Origin: MTP4 sp9310u
Lineage (GTDB): Archaea; Halobacteriota; Methanosarcinia; Methanosarcinales; Methanosarcinaceae
Assembly: GCA_030627005.1 (NCBI GenBank)
Contig: DAOUSW010000003.1
Span: 18,311 to 82,310 of the forward strand
Length of the DNA stretch: 64,000 bases
Direction of reading: 5' to 3'
The translations under genes and the position numbers were made by a program. Below, one piece after another: positions 54,828 through 63,968 of the stretch; position 1 is the stretch's first letter, and each line of letters starts with the position of its first letter. Under the pieces are notes generated by a model that did no database searches, was not told the DNA's origin, and was given only the letters and a program-made list of their open reading frames with translations.

Positions 54828-55224
54828 ACTGAAAGGCCGGACGATTGCCCGGGGCTCTGCGGAAGGAGAAGTGATGCTTTCCAGGGACCCAATATCTTTC
54901 CTGGGCAGTGTGGACCCTCAGACAGGGGTTGTTGTTGAGGAAGGGCATGCCCTTGCAGGAAAATCCATAAAGGGAAAAGTCCTAGTCTTCCCCCACGGGA
55001 AAGGTTCTACTGTGGGTTCTTACGTTATGTACCAGCTGAAGAAAAACGGGGCTGCCCCTGTTGCGATCATCAACCTCGAAACCGAACCCATTGTAGCCGT
55101 GGGCGCAATAATTTCGGAAATCCCTCTCGTGGACATGCTGGAAAAGAACCCCTACGAAGTCTTAAAAGATGGGGACCTGGTCCGCGTGGATGGGAGCAAC
55201 GGGTATGTGGAAACCCTTGAATAA
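54814..55224 (+). CDS. aconitase X swivel (small) subunit, probable phosphomevalonate dehydratase
   Basis: A 136-residue swivel-domain subunit. LKGRTIARGSAEGEVMLS, FLGSVDPQTGVVVEEGHALAG, VLVFPHGKGSTVGSYVMYQL and DLVRVDGSNGYVE are family marks; Ser of the GKGST loop contacts substrate. The GTG at 54814 is chosen with AAAGGAAG upstream; an ATG further 5' would add a Lys/Arg run that only mirrors the purine tail of the large-subunit gene. The 14-base overlap points to coupled translation of the heterodimer. Confidence 0.9.
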   Translation: MVPIKLKGRTIARGSAEGEVMLSRDPISFLGSVDPQTGVVVEEGHALAGKSIKGKVLVFPHGKGSTVGSYVMYQLKKNGAAPVAIINLETEPIVAVGAIISEIPLVDMLEKNPYEVLKDGDLVRVDGSNGYVETLE

Positions 55225-55505
55225 AAATGCCTTCAAGCTGAAAATTAAAGTCAAATGAAGCATTATATTAAAAATAAGCTTATTTAAAAATAAGCTTATG
55301 GAAAAAGGGAAAATGGGGAATACAAATTAAAAAAACCAAATAACTGATCCGGGACCCAAAATTAATAAAACAAAGAGACCTGAAATCAATAAAGTAGAAA
55401 AGGTCTGAAACCGGCAAATCTAAAAAGGTCGGAAGCGGCAAACCGGAAAAGGTCTGAACCAGCAAATCAGAAAAAAACTTCAAACTTACATCTAAGAGAC
55501 TCACA
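55225..55505. repeat. imperfect 24-bp repeats and a short palindrome
   Basis: Palindromic AATAAGCTTATTT is duplicated at about 55270-55300. GGTCTGAA / GGTCGGAA words with GGCAAA at their 3' side recur about every 24-26 bases from 55398 to 55470. No gene is visible. Confidence 0.65.
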
Positions 55506-56624
55506 ATGAACCAGGCAAATAAAAACCGCCGGAAGCACAAGCAAAATTTCGACGCCGAAGAAATAGTTTCACGCATATACCCCTCCATTATCAGGGTCTT
55601 TGAAGTATACGAGATCCAGAATTCAGGAGAAGCCCTCTTTTTCTACGGAACCCCGAAAACCGATGCGGAACACATTACACAGGAGCTATGGGGTCCTCTC
55701 CAGCAGCGTGAGCTTGAATTTTCCCTGAAATACGAACTTGGGGAACATGTCCTGGTTATCGCCCCTGCAAAGACTGCCCGGGAAAAGCCCTGGGTGAACC
55801 TTGGCCTCCTTATTGCGACAATTTTTACCACCATGATTTCAGGAGCCGTAATGTTCGGGGTAGACCTTGCAAACGAACCCATGGAATTTGTCCGGGGTTT
55901 TCCCTTCACCCTCGCCATCATGGCCGTACTCGGCTCCCATGAGATGGCGCACTATGTGGCAGCCAAGTACCACGGGATGAAGACTTCCCTTCCTTATTTT
56001 ATCCCATTTCCCACTTTCATCGGCACAATGGGTGCGGTCATTAAGTACAGGGGTCCGATCCCCAGCCGGAAAGCCCTCTTTGATGTGGGGATCGCCGGGC
56101 CCATAGTGGGGCTTCTGGTCTCAATCGCGGTTACTTTTATAGGGCTTTCCATGGAAGTTCCCAGGGTAGACCCGCTGCCAAACGTCTTTATGATCGACCT
56201 GGGCCTGCCTCCGCTTTTCATAATCATCCAGAAGCTTCTGGGCGTAACCGGAGATAGCCTGCACCCTGTGGCATTTGCCGGCTGGGTGGGGATGTTCGTA
56301 ACCCTCCTGAACCTGCTCCCCGCAGGACAGCTTGACGGGGGGCATGTGCTCAGGGCGATGCTCGGGAAAAAGGCAGCTCACGTCTCAAAAGCCATGCCCT
56401 TCGTCCTTCTTATAACAGGGCTTTATGTAAGTTACTGGCTGAAGGAGGACGGGTTAATCTGGATTTTCTGGGCGCTATTCCTTTCGCTCTTTGCAGCCGC
56501 AGGGCATCCTTCTCCCCTTCACGACAAAGTGGAACTTGACAGAAAGCACCTCCTGATCGGGGTCATAACCTTTATTATGGGACTGCTCTGCTTTACCCTG
56601 GTTCCGTTCAAATTTATAGGCTAA
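55506..56624 (+). CDS. site-2 protease family (M50) membrane metalloprotease
   Basis: A 372-residue intramembrane protease. A soluble N-terminal domain of about 95 residues precedes six to seven helices. LGSHEMAHYVAAKYHG holds the HExxH zinc site (about residue 147) and LLPAGQLDGGHVLRAML holds the third ligand Asp. The middle SLPYFIPFPTFIGTMGAVI loop is typical. No PDZ domain is seen. It probably cleaves a membrane-bound regulator or signal-peptide remnant; substrate unknown. Confidence 0.9.
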   Translation: MNQANKNRRKHKQNFDAEEIVSRIYPSIIRVFEVYEIQNSGEALFFYGTPKTDAEHITQELWGPLQQRELEFSLKYELGEHVLVIAPAKTAREKPWVNLGLLIATIFTTMISGAVMFGVDLANEPMEFVRGFPFTLAIMAVLGSHEMAHYVAAKYHGMKTSLPYFIPFPTFIGTMGAVIKYRGPIPSRKALFDVGIAGPIVGLLVSIAVTFIGLSMEVPRVDPLPNVFMIDLGLPPLFIIIQKLLGVTGDSLHPVAFAGWVGMFVTLLNLLPAGQLDGGHVLRAMLGKKAAHVSKAMPFVLLITGLYVSYWLKEDGLIWIFWALFLSLFAAAGHPSPLHDKVELDRKHLLIGVITFIMGLLCFTLVPFKFIG

Positions 56625-56717
56625 AACAAGCCATGAGCTGAAAAAAGACATGAGCTAAAACAAGCCATGAGCTGAAAAAGGTCATGAACTAAAACAAGCC
56701 ATGAGCTGAAAAATCCC
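56621..56717 (+). repeat. 34-bp tandem repeat, three units
   Basis: Units start at 56621, 56655 and 56689 with CTAAAACAAGCCATGAGCTG. The first unit contains the stop codon of the M50 gene, so the array grew from the gene end. Confidence 0.93.
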
Positions 56718-56756
56718 GGCTTTTTTTAAACGTGCCCGTAAAAAAAGGTGACATCA

Positions 56757-57872
56757 ATGGAAGTGAATTTTCGCTACAGCAAGAAAAACTCATACAGCTT
56801 TGCGGTCCTCTCCCCCCTGCTGCCGGAAGCAGGTTTTACGGACATGCCCCGAAAAGGGCTCATGATCTACAGCTTTACCACACGCCAGGCAGCAAATGTA
56901 TTCAAAGAAGTAAAAAATGCAAGCACAAAATCCATCTTTATTGCAGGAGGCCCTCACCCCTCGGGGGCTCCCGAAGAAACCCTGGAGTATTTTGATTACG
57001 TTGTGCTCGGAGAAGGGGAAGAAACCCTTCCTGAACTGGTAAAGGTCCTCCGGGAAAAAGGAGACCCAGGGAAGGTCCGGGGAATAGCATACAAAAACCC
57101 CGAAAACGGGGAAATCGTCAAAACCCCGGAAAGGCCCCACGTAAACCTGGACAATTACCCTTGCTTTAACCCGGAGAAACTCCGGGCTCCGAGCGAGATC
57201 AGTCGGGGCTGCCCCTGGGGCTGCAAATACTGCCAGACCCCGAGGCTTTTCGGAAGGGAGGTCAGGCACCGGAGCATTGACGCGATAGTTCGGAATGCCA
57301 GGCACTACGATGACCTCAGATTCATAGCTTCCAATGCCTTTGCTTACGGGAGTGACGGGATTCACCCCAGGTTTGACAAAGTTGAGAAACTGCTTTCAAC
57401 CCTGCATGAAATTCCCGGGAAAAAGATTTATTTCGGGACGTTCCCTTCCGAGGTGCGCCCCGAATTTGTGAACGACACGTCCGTGGAACTTGTCCGCAAA
57501 TACTGCGCAAACCAGAGCCTGAGCCTGGGAGCCCAGTCGGGAAGCGAGCGCATCTTAAAAGAAATCCGAAGAGGACATACGGCGGAAGACAGCATCAACG
57601 CCGTAGAATGCTGCCTTGAACACGAAATAGTCCCTGCAGTAGACTTTATCTTCGGCTATCCCTCCGAAACCGAGGAAGACCAGGAAAAAAGCCTGGACCT
57701 TGTCCGCTGGATCTGCAAAAAAGGAGGCACTGTCCGAGCCCATTACCTTACCCCTCTGCCCGGGACCCCATACTCATCCGTTACCCCCACCGAAATCAGC
57801 GACAAAGTCCGGCGCGAACTAGGGAAACTAGCTCTCAACGGAAAACTGACCGGGTACTGGGAGAAACACTGA
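56757..57872 (+). CDS. B12-binding-domain radical SAM protein
   Basis: A 371-residue enzyme. The N-terminal part (about 1-120) has a cobalamin-binding-like fold (IFIAGGPHPSGAPEETLEYFDYVVLGEGEETL). SRGCPWGCKYCQTPRLFG (about 147-164) gives the CxxxCxxC radical SAM cluster site. TPLPGTPYSS ends the barrel. It matches the MJ_1487-like group of archaeal B12-binding/radical SAM proteins; the reaction is unknown. The ATG at 56757 follows AAAAAAGGTG; a GTG three codons earlier is possible. Confidence 0.87.
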   Translation: MEVNFRYSKKNSYSFAVLSPLLPEAGFTDMPRKGLMIYSFTTRQAANVFKEVKNASTKSIFIAGGPHPSGAPEETLEYFDYVVLGEGEETLPELVKVLREKGDPGKVRGIAYKNPENGEIVKTPERPHVNLDNYPCFNPEKLRAPSEISRGCPWGCKYCQTPRLFGREVRHRSIDAIVRNARHYDDLRFIASNAFAYGSDGIHPRFDKVEKLLSTLHEIPGKKIYFGTFPSEVRPEFVNDTSVELVRKYCANQSLSLGAQSGSERILKEIRRGHTAEDSINAVECCLEHEIVPAVDFIFGYPSETEEDQEKSLDLVRWICKKGGTVRAHYLTPLPGTPYSSVTPTEISDKVRRELGKLALNGKLTGYWEKH

Positions 57873-58700
57873 GAAAAAAACCGCAATTTTCGGAAACCAT
57901 AATTTTCGGAATTAGGAAAGCGATAAAAAATATGTGAAAAGTGGGCTGTAGGACACATCTTCTTCAAGGAAGGAGAGCTGTGGAGAAAGGAAGGAAAGGG
58001 GAGCTGTGGAGAAAGGAAGGAAAGGGGAGCTGTGGAGAAAGGGAAGGGAAGCTGAGGGGAAAGGGAGGAAGTCGATAAGATTGAGAAGAGATTAGAGTGA
58101 GTGCCGGCAGGTGCTCATTTGAAGGCCGGCTTTGCGGTCTAATCCCTATTCTTTTTAGGTTATGTGTTTGAGTTATGCTTTTTTTAAGGTATTATTTCGT
58201 TCCAGGTTTATTTTCCGACTTTAACGTACCGTTTTTACCACTATTTCCTTTAGGACCAAAGTTTGTCTTTGATCCTGTAGTCCGTTTTTAATGACGTTTT
58301 AATAGGCATCTGTTCGCTAATGATGTCTACTCGTTAATTAGGTCTGTCCTCTGATCTTGTATTTTCAGATATGTCCTTTCGACCATGTGGCTTTTTGAGC
58401 TTTCTACTTTATTTTTAATTTAGGAGGCACTCATACCGGCATACTTGATCTGTATGGACACCTAGTCCCAATTAGTAATAAAGTATCCAAGGTATTTATA
58501 ATTTGTTGTTATTTATATGAATTTAATACATACCTAGTGATACGAAAAATATGCATCAGGGTTAAAGGTGGCCCACGTTCATCTGATATCCTGCAGAAAG
58601 AAACAGAAAGTAAAAAATAAACGGGAAAAATGAAAACGAGGTAGAGGTTATCGGAAGCCTCATAAGGTTTTGAACTCATACAAAAGTAGGGGGATACGAA
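57873..58700. other. 828-base gap with a 26-bp minisatellite
   Basis: Units of GAGCTGTGGAGAAAGGAAGG plus AAAGGG start at 57976 and 58002, with a partial third from 58028. GCCGGC words at about 58102 and 58127 could pair as a hairpin. The stretch 58140-58440 is T-rich and empty. AGTAGGGGG before 58701 serves the small gene that follows. Confidence 0.6.
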
Positions 58701-58871
58701 ATGGAATTAGACTTGAGAACAGTTCTTGTAGCCATTATGGCAATCACCCTCCTGCTCTGGATTGCAGGTGTCAATTATGCTGAGTTTGCCTGGCTTGCCG
58801 CAGCAGGAATGTTCATACTTTATACATTTTATTCTTTGATAAAAAAGTTAAGCCTTATGCGCTCCAAATAA
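58701..58871 (+). CDS. small two-helix membrane protein (56 residues)
   Basis: A short open frame with ATG at 58701, TAA at 58869-58871 and AGGGGG 5-10 bases upstream. The peptide begins MELDLRTVLVAIMAI, has two hydrophobic segments (about 7-23 and 27-46) joined by NYAE, and ends with basic KKLSLMRSK. Hydrophobic periodicity, the strong ribosome-binding site and codon use support a real gene. Function unknown. Confidence 0.7.
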   Translation: MELDLRTVLVAIMAITLLLWIAGVNYAEFAWLAAAGMFILYTFYSLIKKLSLMRSK

Positions 58872-58975
58872 AGGGTTGAAGGAGAGAAGAAAAGAAAAGA
58901 GAAGAAAAGAGAAGAAAAGAAAAGAGAAGAAAAGAAAAGAAAAGAAAAGAAAAGAAAAGAAAAGAAAAGAATGAG
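58872..58975 (+). repeat. purine-rich AAAAGAGAAG/AAAAG repeat
   Basis: About 100 bases of almost pure A and G made of AAAAG and AGAAG words, the last part being perfect AAAAG units at 5-bp period. It lies between the small membrane protein and the end of the phosphoglucosamine mutase gene. Confidence 0.93.
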
Positions 58976-58990
58976 AGGTGGGGGAAAAAT

Positions 58991-60337
58991 TCAGGCCTTC
59001 TCAGCCATTCGGACAAGCTCCAGACCCCGGTTCATTAGTTCTTCGGCCCTTGCTTCGGTCTTTGCTTCCGCAAAGATTCGGAAAATAGGTTCTGTGCCCG
59101 AAGGTCGGATCAGGACCCAGCCGTCTTCATAACAGAGCTTGACACCGTCGATGGTATCCATTTTGATTCCGCTGCCTGCAACTTCGGCTTTCACCTTTTC
59201 CAGGGTAGCCTGAAGGTCACCAACTGGTACTTTCGTCTTTGCATTGAAATATTCCGGCACGGTCTTCGTAAGTTCGGACAGCTTCTTTCCTCCTACCATA
59301 ATTTCAAGGAGTTTTGCACAGGCCATGGCTCCGTCCCGGCAGTACTGGTGCTCAGGGAAAATTAGCCCACCATTGCCCTCCCCCCCAAAAACCGCATCTA
59401 CTTCCATCATCTTACGGGCGACGTTTATGGATCCGACTGCAGTCCAGTACAGTTTGACCCCTGCTTCCGCCGCAACATCGGCCATGCGCTGGGAAGAGCT
59501 AACAGGGGTAACGAGAGGCCCCTTTTTCTGTTCGAGCACGTACTTCGCCATCATTGAAAGCAGGACTTCCTCGTTGACAAAGGCCCCGTTTTCATCCATA
59601 AAGACTATGCGGTCAGCGTCTCCGTCATGAGCTGCCCCGAAATCTGCTCCGGTCTTCGTCACAAGTGCGGAAAGCTCAGTCAGGGCGTCGGGGGTGGGCT
59701 CGGGGTTCCTCCAGGGGAAGGTCCCGTCAACCTGGGCGCCCAGGGTCAGCACTTCACAGCCAAGTTCTTTGAGCAGGAAGGGGAGGGTAAGGGCCCCTGC
59801 CCCGCAGCCCGTGTCCACCACAATCCTGAACCTGCGCTTCCGGATAGCTTCGGCGTCCACAGAGCGGATGACGTTCCGGAGGTAATATTCATTCACCCCG
59901 GCATCGGTTTTGAAGTCCCCTGTCTTTTCCCAGGAAACGGGGGAATATTCTCCTGAAAAGTAGATTTTCTCAATATCCCTTTCTCCGTCCCGGGGGAATT
60001 CCGAACCGTCTCCGGCAATCAGTTTGATCCCGTTATCCTCCCGGGGGTTATGGGAAGCCGTAATCACGATCCCGGCATCGGCAAAATCACGGACATAGTA
60101 CTGGATGGAAGGAGTAGGAGCCATTCCCACGTCAATGACGCTAAGACCCATGGAAAGGGCTCCGGCAATTGCGGCGGACTTGAGCATCTGGCCCGAAATG
60201 CGGGTATCACTCCCTATCGCAACCGTACCCTTCGAGCCCATATAAGTCCCCAGGCTCCGCGCCACATTGACTGCCATTTCGGGGGTTATGTATTCATTGG
60301 CGGTACCACGTACACCGTTTGTTCCGAATAATGCCAT
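58991..60337 (-). CDS. glmM: phosphoglucosamine mutase
   Basis: A 448-residue alpha-D-phosphohexomutase. FGTNGVRGTANEYITPE opens domain 1; VITASHNPREDNGIK (about 92-106) has the phosphorylated Ser; AHDGDADRI binds magnesium; GGEGNGGLIFPEH is the sugar loop; RPSGTEPIFRIFAEAK is the phosphate site of domain 4. GTNGVRG instead of the PMM form and overall length favour GlmM, which interconverts glucosamine-6- and glucosamine-1-phosphate for UDP-GlcNAc; phosphomannomutase activity cannot be excluded. Confidence 0.88.
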   Translation of the reverse strand: MALFGTNGVRGTANEYITPEMAVNVARSLGTYMGSKGTVAIGSDTRISGQMLKSAAIAGALSMGLSVIDVGMAPTPSIQYYVRDFADAGIVITASHNPREDNGIKLIAGDGSEFPRDGERDIEKIYFSGEYSPVSWEKTGDFKTDAGVNEYYLRNVIRSVDAEAIRKRRFRIVVDTGCGAGALTLPFLLKELGCEVLTLGAQVDGTFPWRNPEPTPDALTELSALVTKTGADFGAAHDGDADRIVFMDENGAFVNEEVLLSMMAKYVLEQKKGPLVTPVSSSQRMADVAAEAGVKLYWTAVGSINVARKMMEVDAVFGGEGNGGLIFPEHQYCRDGAMACAKLLEIMVGGKKLSELTKTVPEYFNAKTKVPVGDLQATLEKVKAEVAGSGIKMDTIDGVKLCYEDGWVLIRPSGTEPIFRIFAEAKTEARAEELMNRGLELVRMAEKA

Positions 60338-60495
60338 GTAAGGTCTCCATCTCCAGGTGGTCTGCCGGCAAACCCTGTTTGTGTCGGCTAATTATTTTGT
60401 TGGAATTTCTGTCTATAATCGAGAATACCTTTCTTAAGGGTGGCAAATACATATATCTTATTAGTCAAAATCCGTGAACTAGTGTGGTGTAACCA

Positions 60496-61356
60496 ATGGT
60501 CATTGAGAAGATCGAAAAAATAAAAAAGGCAATCAAAGCCAGAGAAAGCGCAATTATTGCCTTTTCCGGGGGAGTGGACAGTACAGCTCTTGCAGCCCTG
60601 GCATATGAAGTGCTCGGGGACAGGGCTCTTGCCGTGACCCTTGACTCTCCGCTCTTACCAAAGAGGCAGCTTGAAACTGCCGTCGAGACAGCCTGTGAAA
60701 TAGGGATCCCTCACAGGGTACTTCCCTTTTCTCACCTGGGTGCCCCCTACTTTACCGCAAATTCAATCAACCGGTGCTATTTCTGTAAAAAATCCCTGCT
60801 GGACACCCTGATCGAACTTGCGGAAGAAAAAGGATACAACGTCGTGTTTGAAGGGACAAATGCTTCGGAAATCAAAGGGGGAAACCGTCCGGGCTACAGG
60901 GCAATCCAGGAAGCCGGAGATAAGGTATTCTCTCCTTTCGTGGAACTGGATGTCACAAAAGATGAAATAAGGGAAATTGCCTCGATACATTCCCTTTCAG
61001 CAGCCCATAGGCCTTCCATGGCCTGCCTTGCAACCCGTTTTCCATACGGGCAGCCGATAACGGCAGAAGCTCTCAGGAAAATTGAAAAAGCTGAAGAATA
61101 CCTTTTCTCCCTGAACTTCACTCAGGTCCGGGTTCGAATGCACTCCAACCTTGCCCGGATTGAAGTCCCGACAAAAGATTTCCCGGAAATCCTGCGCCAT
61201 AGTGTGCAGATTTTTGAAACCTTCAAAGAAACGGGGTTTGACTACGTGACCCTCGACCTTGAAGGCTTCCGAAGCGGGAGCATGGACGAACCCCTTCTCC
61301 GAAAAAAAGTTAAGCGGGGGGAGGAAGAAGGACGAGGGGAATATGGGGAAGAATAA
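60496..61356 (+). CDS. larE: ATP-dependent sacrificial sulfur transferase LarE
   Basis: A 286-residue PP-loop enzyme. AFSGGVDSTALAALAYE (about 21-37) is the ATP site; NRCYFCKKSLLD and GTNASEIKGGNRPG follow; RPSMACLATRFPYG holds the Cys whose sulfur is given up in LarE. It thiolates the nickel-pincer precursor in the Lar pathway. No larB, larC or larA lies nearby, so the substrate in this organism may differ. The C-terminal 12 residues (GEEEGRGEYGEE) are low complexity. It is divergent from glmM across a 158-base promoter region. Confidence 0.88.
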   Translation: MVIEKIEKIKKAIKARESAIIAFSGGVDSTALAALAYEVLGDRALAVTLDSPLLPKRQLETAVETACEIGIPHRVLPFSHLGAPYFTANSINRCYFCKKSLLDTLIELAEEKGYNVVFEGTNASEIKGGNRPGYRAIQEAGDKVFSPFVELDVTKDEIREIASIHSLSAAHRPSMACLATRFPYGQPITAEALRKIEKAEEYLFSLNFTQVRVRMHSNLARIEVPTKDFPEILRHSVQIFETFKETGFDYVTLDLEGFRSGSMDEPLLRKKVKRGEEEGRGEYGEE

Positions 61357-61733
61357 AAAGAAGGATAAGAAAAGTTTACAGTAAATGGATATTGATTCTA
61401 TGATCCAAAAAGAGAAATGAAAGAGAAAAATATATTTTACTCTCGTCTTATGATGTGAAGGAAAAACTCGAAGAAACAGCGATTCCAGGATGAAGAAAGG
61501 CAGAATAAGTTTTCAAAGAGAGACCAAAGGGTATGGCAAGTTTCTATTCATGGAAACAAATTGATGACCATTTCAAGACCGCAATCAAGAAGAATGCAGT
61601 TTCTCAAAGAAGAAAAAAGATGGGTAAGTTATTTTCCTCTTTGACAAGGGAGAATTCCAGAATTCATTAAAACTTTTTTGGATAATATAAAAATGTTAAA
61701 ATAACAGAGTTATTGTATATTTATAAGGGATAT
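61357..61733. other. 377-base gap before the regulator gene
   Basis: A 45-codon frame at 61533-61670 (MASFYSWKQIDDHFKTAIKK and on, basic) has no good ribosome-binding site and no known relative, so I leave it uncalled. TATTTATA near 61715 and ATATAAAAATG near 61686 could be promoter elements. Confidence 0.4.
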
Positions 61734-62504
61734 ATGAGATGCAAAGCAGATAATGAAAAAATGACTCTAATTGATTCTTTACTCCTTTCTAAAAAAAGAC
61801 GTGAAATTGTCGAATCTTTATTTTATGGGGATAAAACTTCAGAGGATCTTAAACGACTACTTAAAGTTGAATGGGTTTTACTGAAAGAGCCAATAAAAAA
61901 ACTAATGGAAGAAGAACTTATAATTTGTCATGACAAAAAATATAGCTTATCAAAAGTAGGGAGGATTATCTGTGAAAATGCAGTTCCTTTGGTGGAACTT
62001 GCAGAAACATTTGGCAAGAATCCTGATTATTGGATCAGTCGTGATTTAAGTTCAATTCCTGAATATTTAGCTGAAAATATTGGGAAACTGAAAAGTTGTA
62101 GTGTGGTTGTTCCTCACCCAGATTATATGTTTGAACCTTTGGTAAAAATATTCAATGAATCAGAGGTAGAGGTTGCTCTCTCAAAAGAAATCAAACTTTG
62201 TTTAGTTTTATTTTATCCCGAAACAATTGATATTTTAATAGAGTATTCAAAACGTGGATTTCGCATGACCCTAATTTTAACAAAGTATATTTATGATAGA
62301 ATGCTCAACGGATTTCAAGATCAGTTAAAGCTGTTATTGGGATTAGAAAATGTGAATCTTTTCGTATTTAATGAAAACAAAGTGATTCCCCAGATTGCAA
62401 TTACAGATTTTAAAGTTTTAGTAATTTTTTTCAATCAAAAAGGTAAATATGATTATCAGGAACTTTTAGGTTCTGATATATATGCCTTAGAGTGGGCACA
62501 GTAG
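61734..62504 (+). CDS. Msr/FilR1-type winged-helix regulator, 3' end truncated by IS insertion
   Basis: A 256-residue regulator. Residues about 13-75 are an ArsR-like winged helix (LIDSLLLSKKRREIVESLFYG, SEDLKRLLKV); the rest is the methanogen regulatory domain of FilR1/DUF1724 type (VPHPDYMFEPLVKIFNESEVEVALSKEI, FNENKVIPQIAITDFKVLV). Such Msr proteins control methylotrophic methyltransferase genes in Methanosarcina. The last Gln and the stop (CAGTAG, 62499-62504) are the first bases of the following IS, so some 10-15 native C-terminal residues are missing. Start uncertain: 61734 (AGGGAT upstream) or an internal ATG. Confidence 0.82.
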   Translation: MRCKADNEKMTLIDSLLLSKKRREIVESLFYGDKTSEDLKRLLKVEWVLLKEPIKKLMEEELIICHDKKYSLSKVGRIICENAVPLVELAETFGKNPDYWISRDLSSIPEYLAENIGKLKSCSVVVPHPDYMFEPLVKIFNESEVEVALSKEIKLCLVLFYPETIDILIEYSKRGFRMTLILTKYIYDRMLNGFQDQLKLLLGLENVNLFVFNENKVIPQIAITDFKVLVIFFNQKGKYDYQELLGSDIYALEWAQ

Positions 62505-62530
62505 TTCCGAATAACCCAAGTTCCGAATGC
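62499..62530 (+). repeat. left terminal inverted repeat of the IS
   Basis: Outer block CAGTAGTTCCGA, 10-base spacer, inner block TTCCGAATGC. The word TTCCGA occurs twice in the same orientation and may be the transposase binding site. Confidence 0.9.
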
Positions 62531-62603
62531 TGAGTTTTGAACTTAATAAGATCTTTTCAATGAACCGAAAAAAAGTTCTAATGGTCCATGGAATTCGTTT
62601 GTG

Positions 62604-63794
62604 ATGCCAACCAAAAACGACTCCATGGCCATAGACACAGCCAGCTTGCTGGCTGTATCCTCAGAATTGTTTAACAAATATGATATAATAACTTTGCCAG
62701 AATCTGCAAATTATGGATGTCAGGAGACTTTGAACGTATTGCTGTATGCCGCAACATCTTCTACAAACTCTCTTGAATCCGCATGTAATGACCTCCAAGA
62801 AAAAAATCCTGATCTAAGAATTCCCTCTGCAGATACTATTTTCAATTACATCAAAGAAAATAAAATTGGAGACATTCTTTCCTCTTTCAGAAAAATGAAC
62901 TCTGAAATCTTCGAGACGATGAAACTTGAAAACGACGTTCATGACATCGCTATTGATTTTCATGATGTTCCATTTTATGGAGACAAAAATACCCCAGGTA
63001 TTAGAGGAATAAAACGAAAGAATGGAAGTTTGTGGGGCAAATCTTTCTGTACCCTTGATATAATTGGAACTTCTCAATTGACACTTGACGTGATCGACAT
63101 TAATGGTTTGAACAAGAATTTTTCCATTTTAATGGAATCTTTATTCAAAAGACTTGAGATAATGGGTGTAAAAACAGGGACAACATACCTTGATAAGGAA
63201 TTTTTTAATACAGAGGTGATTTCAAAATTAGATGAATTTAAAGTCAACTTTGTTATAGCAGCTAAATCAAATCCTGTAATCAACAGAGAACTTAAAAATC
63301 ATCAACAAGAGTGGGGAAATACTTCAACTATTTTTGAATACAAATTTCAGAAGGGAGGGCCTTCTTTCAATATTATGGCAATATATGACGAAAAAAGAGA
63401 AAAATACATTCTGTTTGCGACAAATAAGAAACCAGAATCAATTGAGAAATTTGAAAAGACAATTCCGGAAGAATACAGAAAAAGATGGAATATAGAAACT
63501 GGATATAGAGTGAAAAACGACTTCAAGATAAGGACATGTACAAAATCTCCAGTGGCAAGAGTATTGTTTTTTATTGTTCAATGCATCATGTACAATGTAC
63601 TAAATATGCTAAAGTCAGTTGTAGAAATTACATCGCATGAGTTAAAATCATTAATATGTGAAGACATAAGTAAAGCTGTTAGGTATGGGCTAAAATCTCT
63701 GAATTCAATTCCATTTAAGGTGTTACTGGACTGCTTAAGATGGCTTAATGAAGAAAGAAATCAAGAGCTACGAACTCGATTAATTGAAATATAA
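62604..63794 (+). CDS. transposase, DDE type (ISH3/IS4-like)
   Basis: A 396-residue transposase. DIAIDFHDVPFYG (about 113-125) gives the first Asp, TTYLDKEFFN the second, and YRKRWNIETGYRVKNDFKIRT region the Glu with the IS4-type YR.K signature. Codon use is more AT-rich than the host genes, fitting recent arrival. ATG at 62604; a GTG three bases earlier is possible. Complete and apparently active. Confidence 0.9.
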   Translation: MPTKNDSMAIDTASLLAVSSELFNKYDIITLPESANYGCQETLNVLLYAATSSTNSLESACNDLQEKNPDLRIPSADTIFNYIKENKIGDILSSFRKMNSEIFETMKLENDVHDIAIDFHDVPFYGDKNTPGIRGIKRKNGSLWGKSFCTLDIIGTSQLTLDVIDINGLNKNFSILMESLFKRLEIMGVKTGTTYLDKEFFNTEVISKLDEFKVNFVIAAKSNPVINRELKNHQQEWGNTSTIFEYKFQKGGPSFNIMAIYDEKREKYILFATNKKPESIEKFEKTIPEEYRKRWNIETGYRVKNDFKIRTCTKSPVARVLFFIVQCIMYNVLNMLKSVVEITSHELKSLICEDISKAVRYGLKSLNSIPFKVLLDCLRWLNEERNQELRTRLIEI

Positions 63795-63968
63795 ATTATA
63801 TTTATAAAATTTTATGAACTTAATAGCTTATGCTATAAAAATATTGGATAAATTCCAGTTTTTTGAAAAATGTTGGTGGAAGTAGTAGATTAAGAATTTT
63901 AAACTCTGATATAATATATAAACTATTTTGAAAATTGGTTAGTGAAACGTAAAATAGATATGTTCTTG

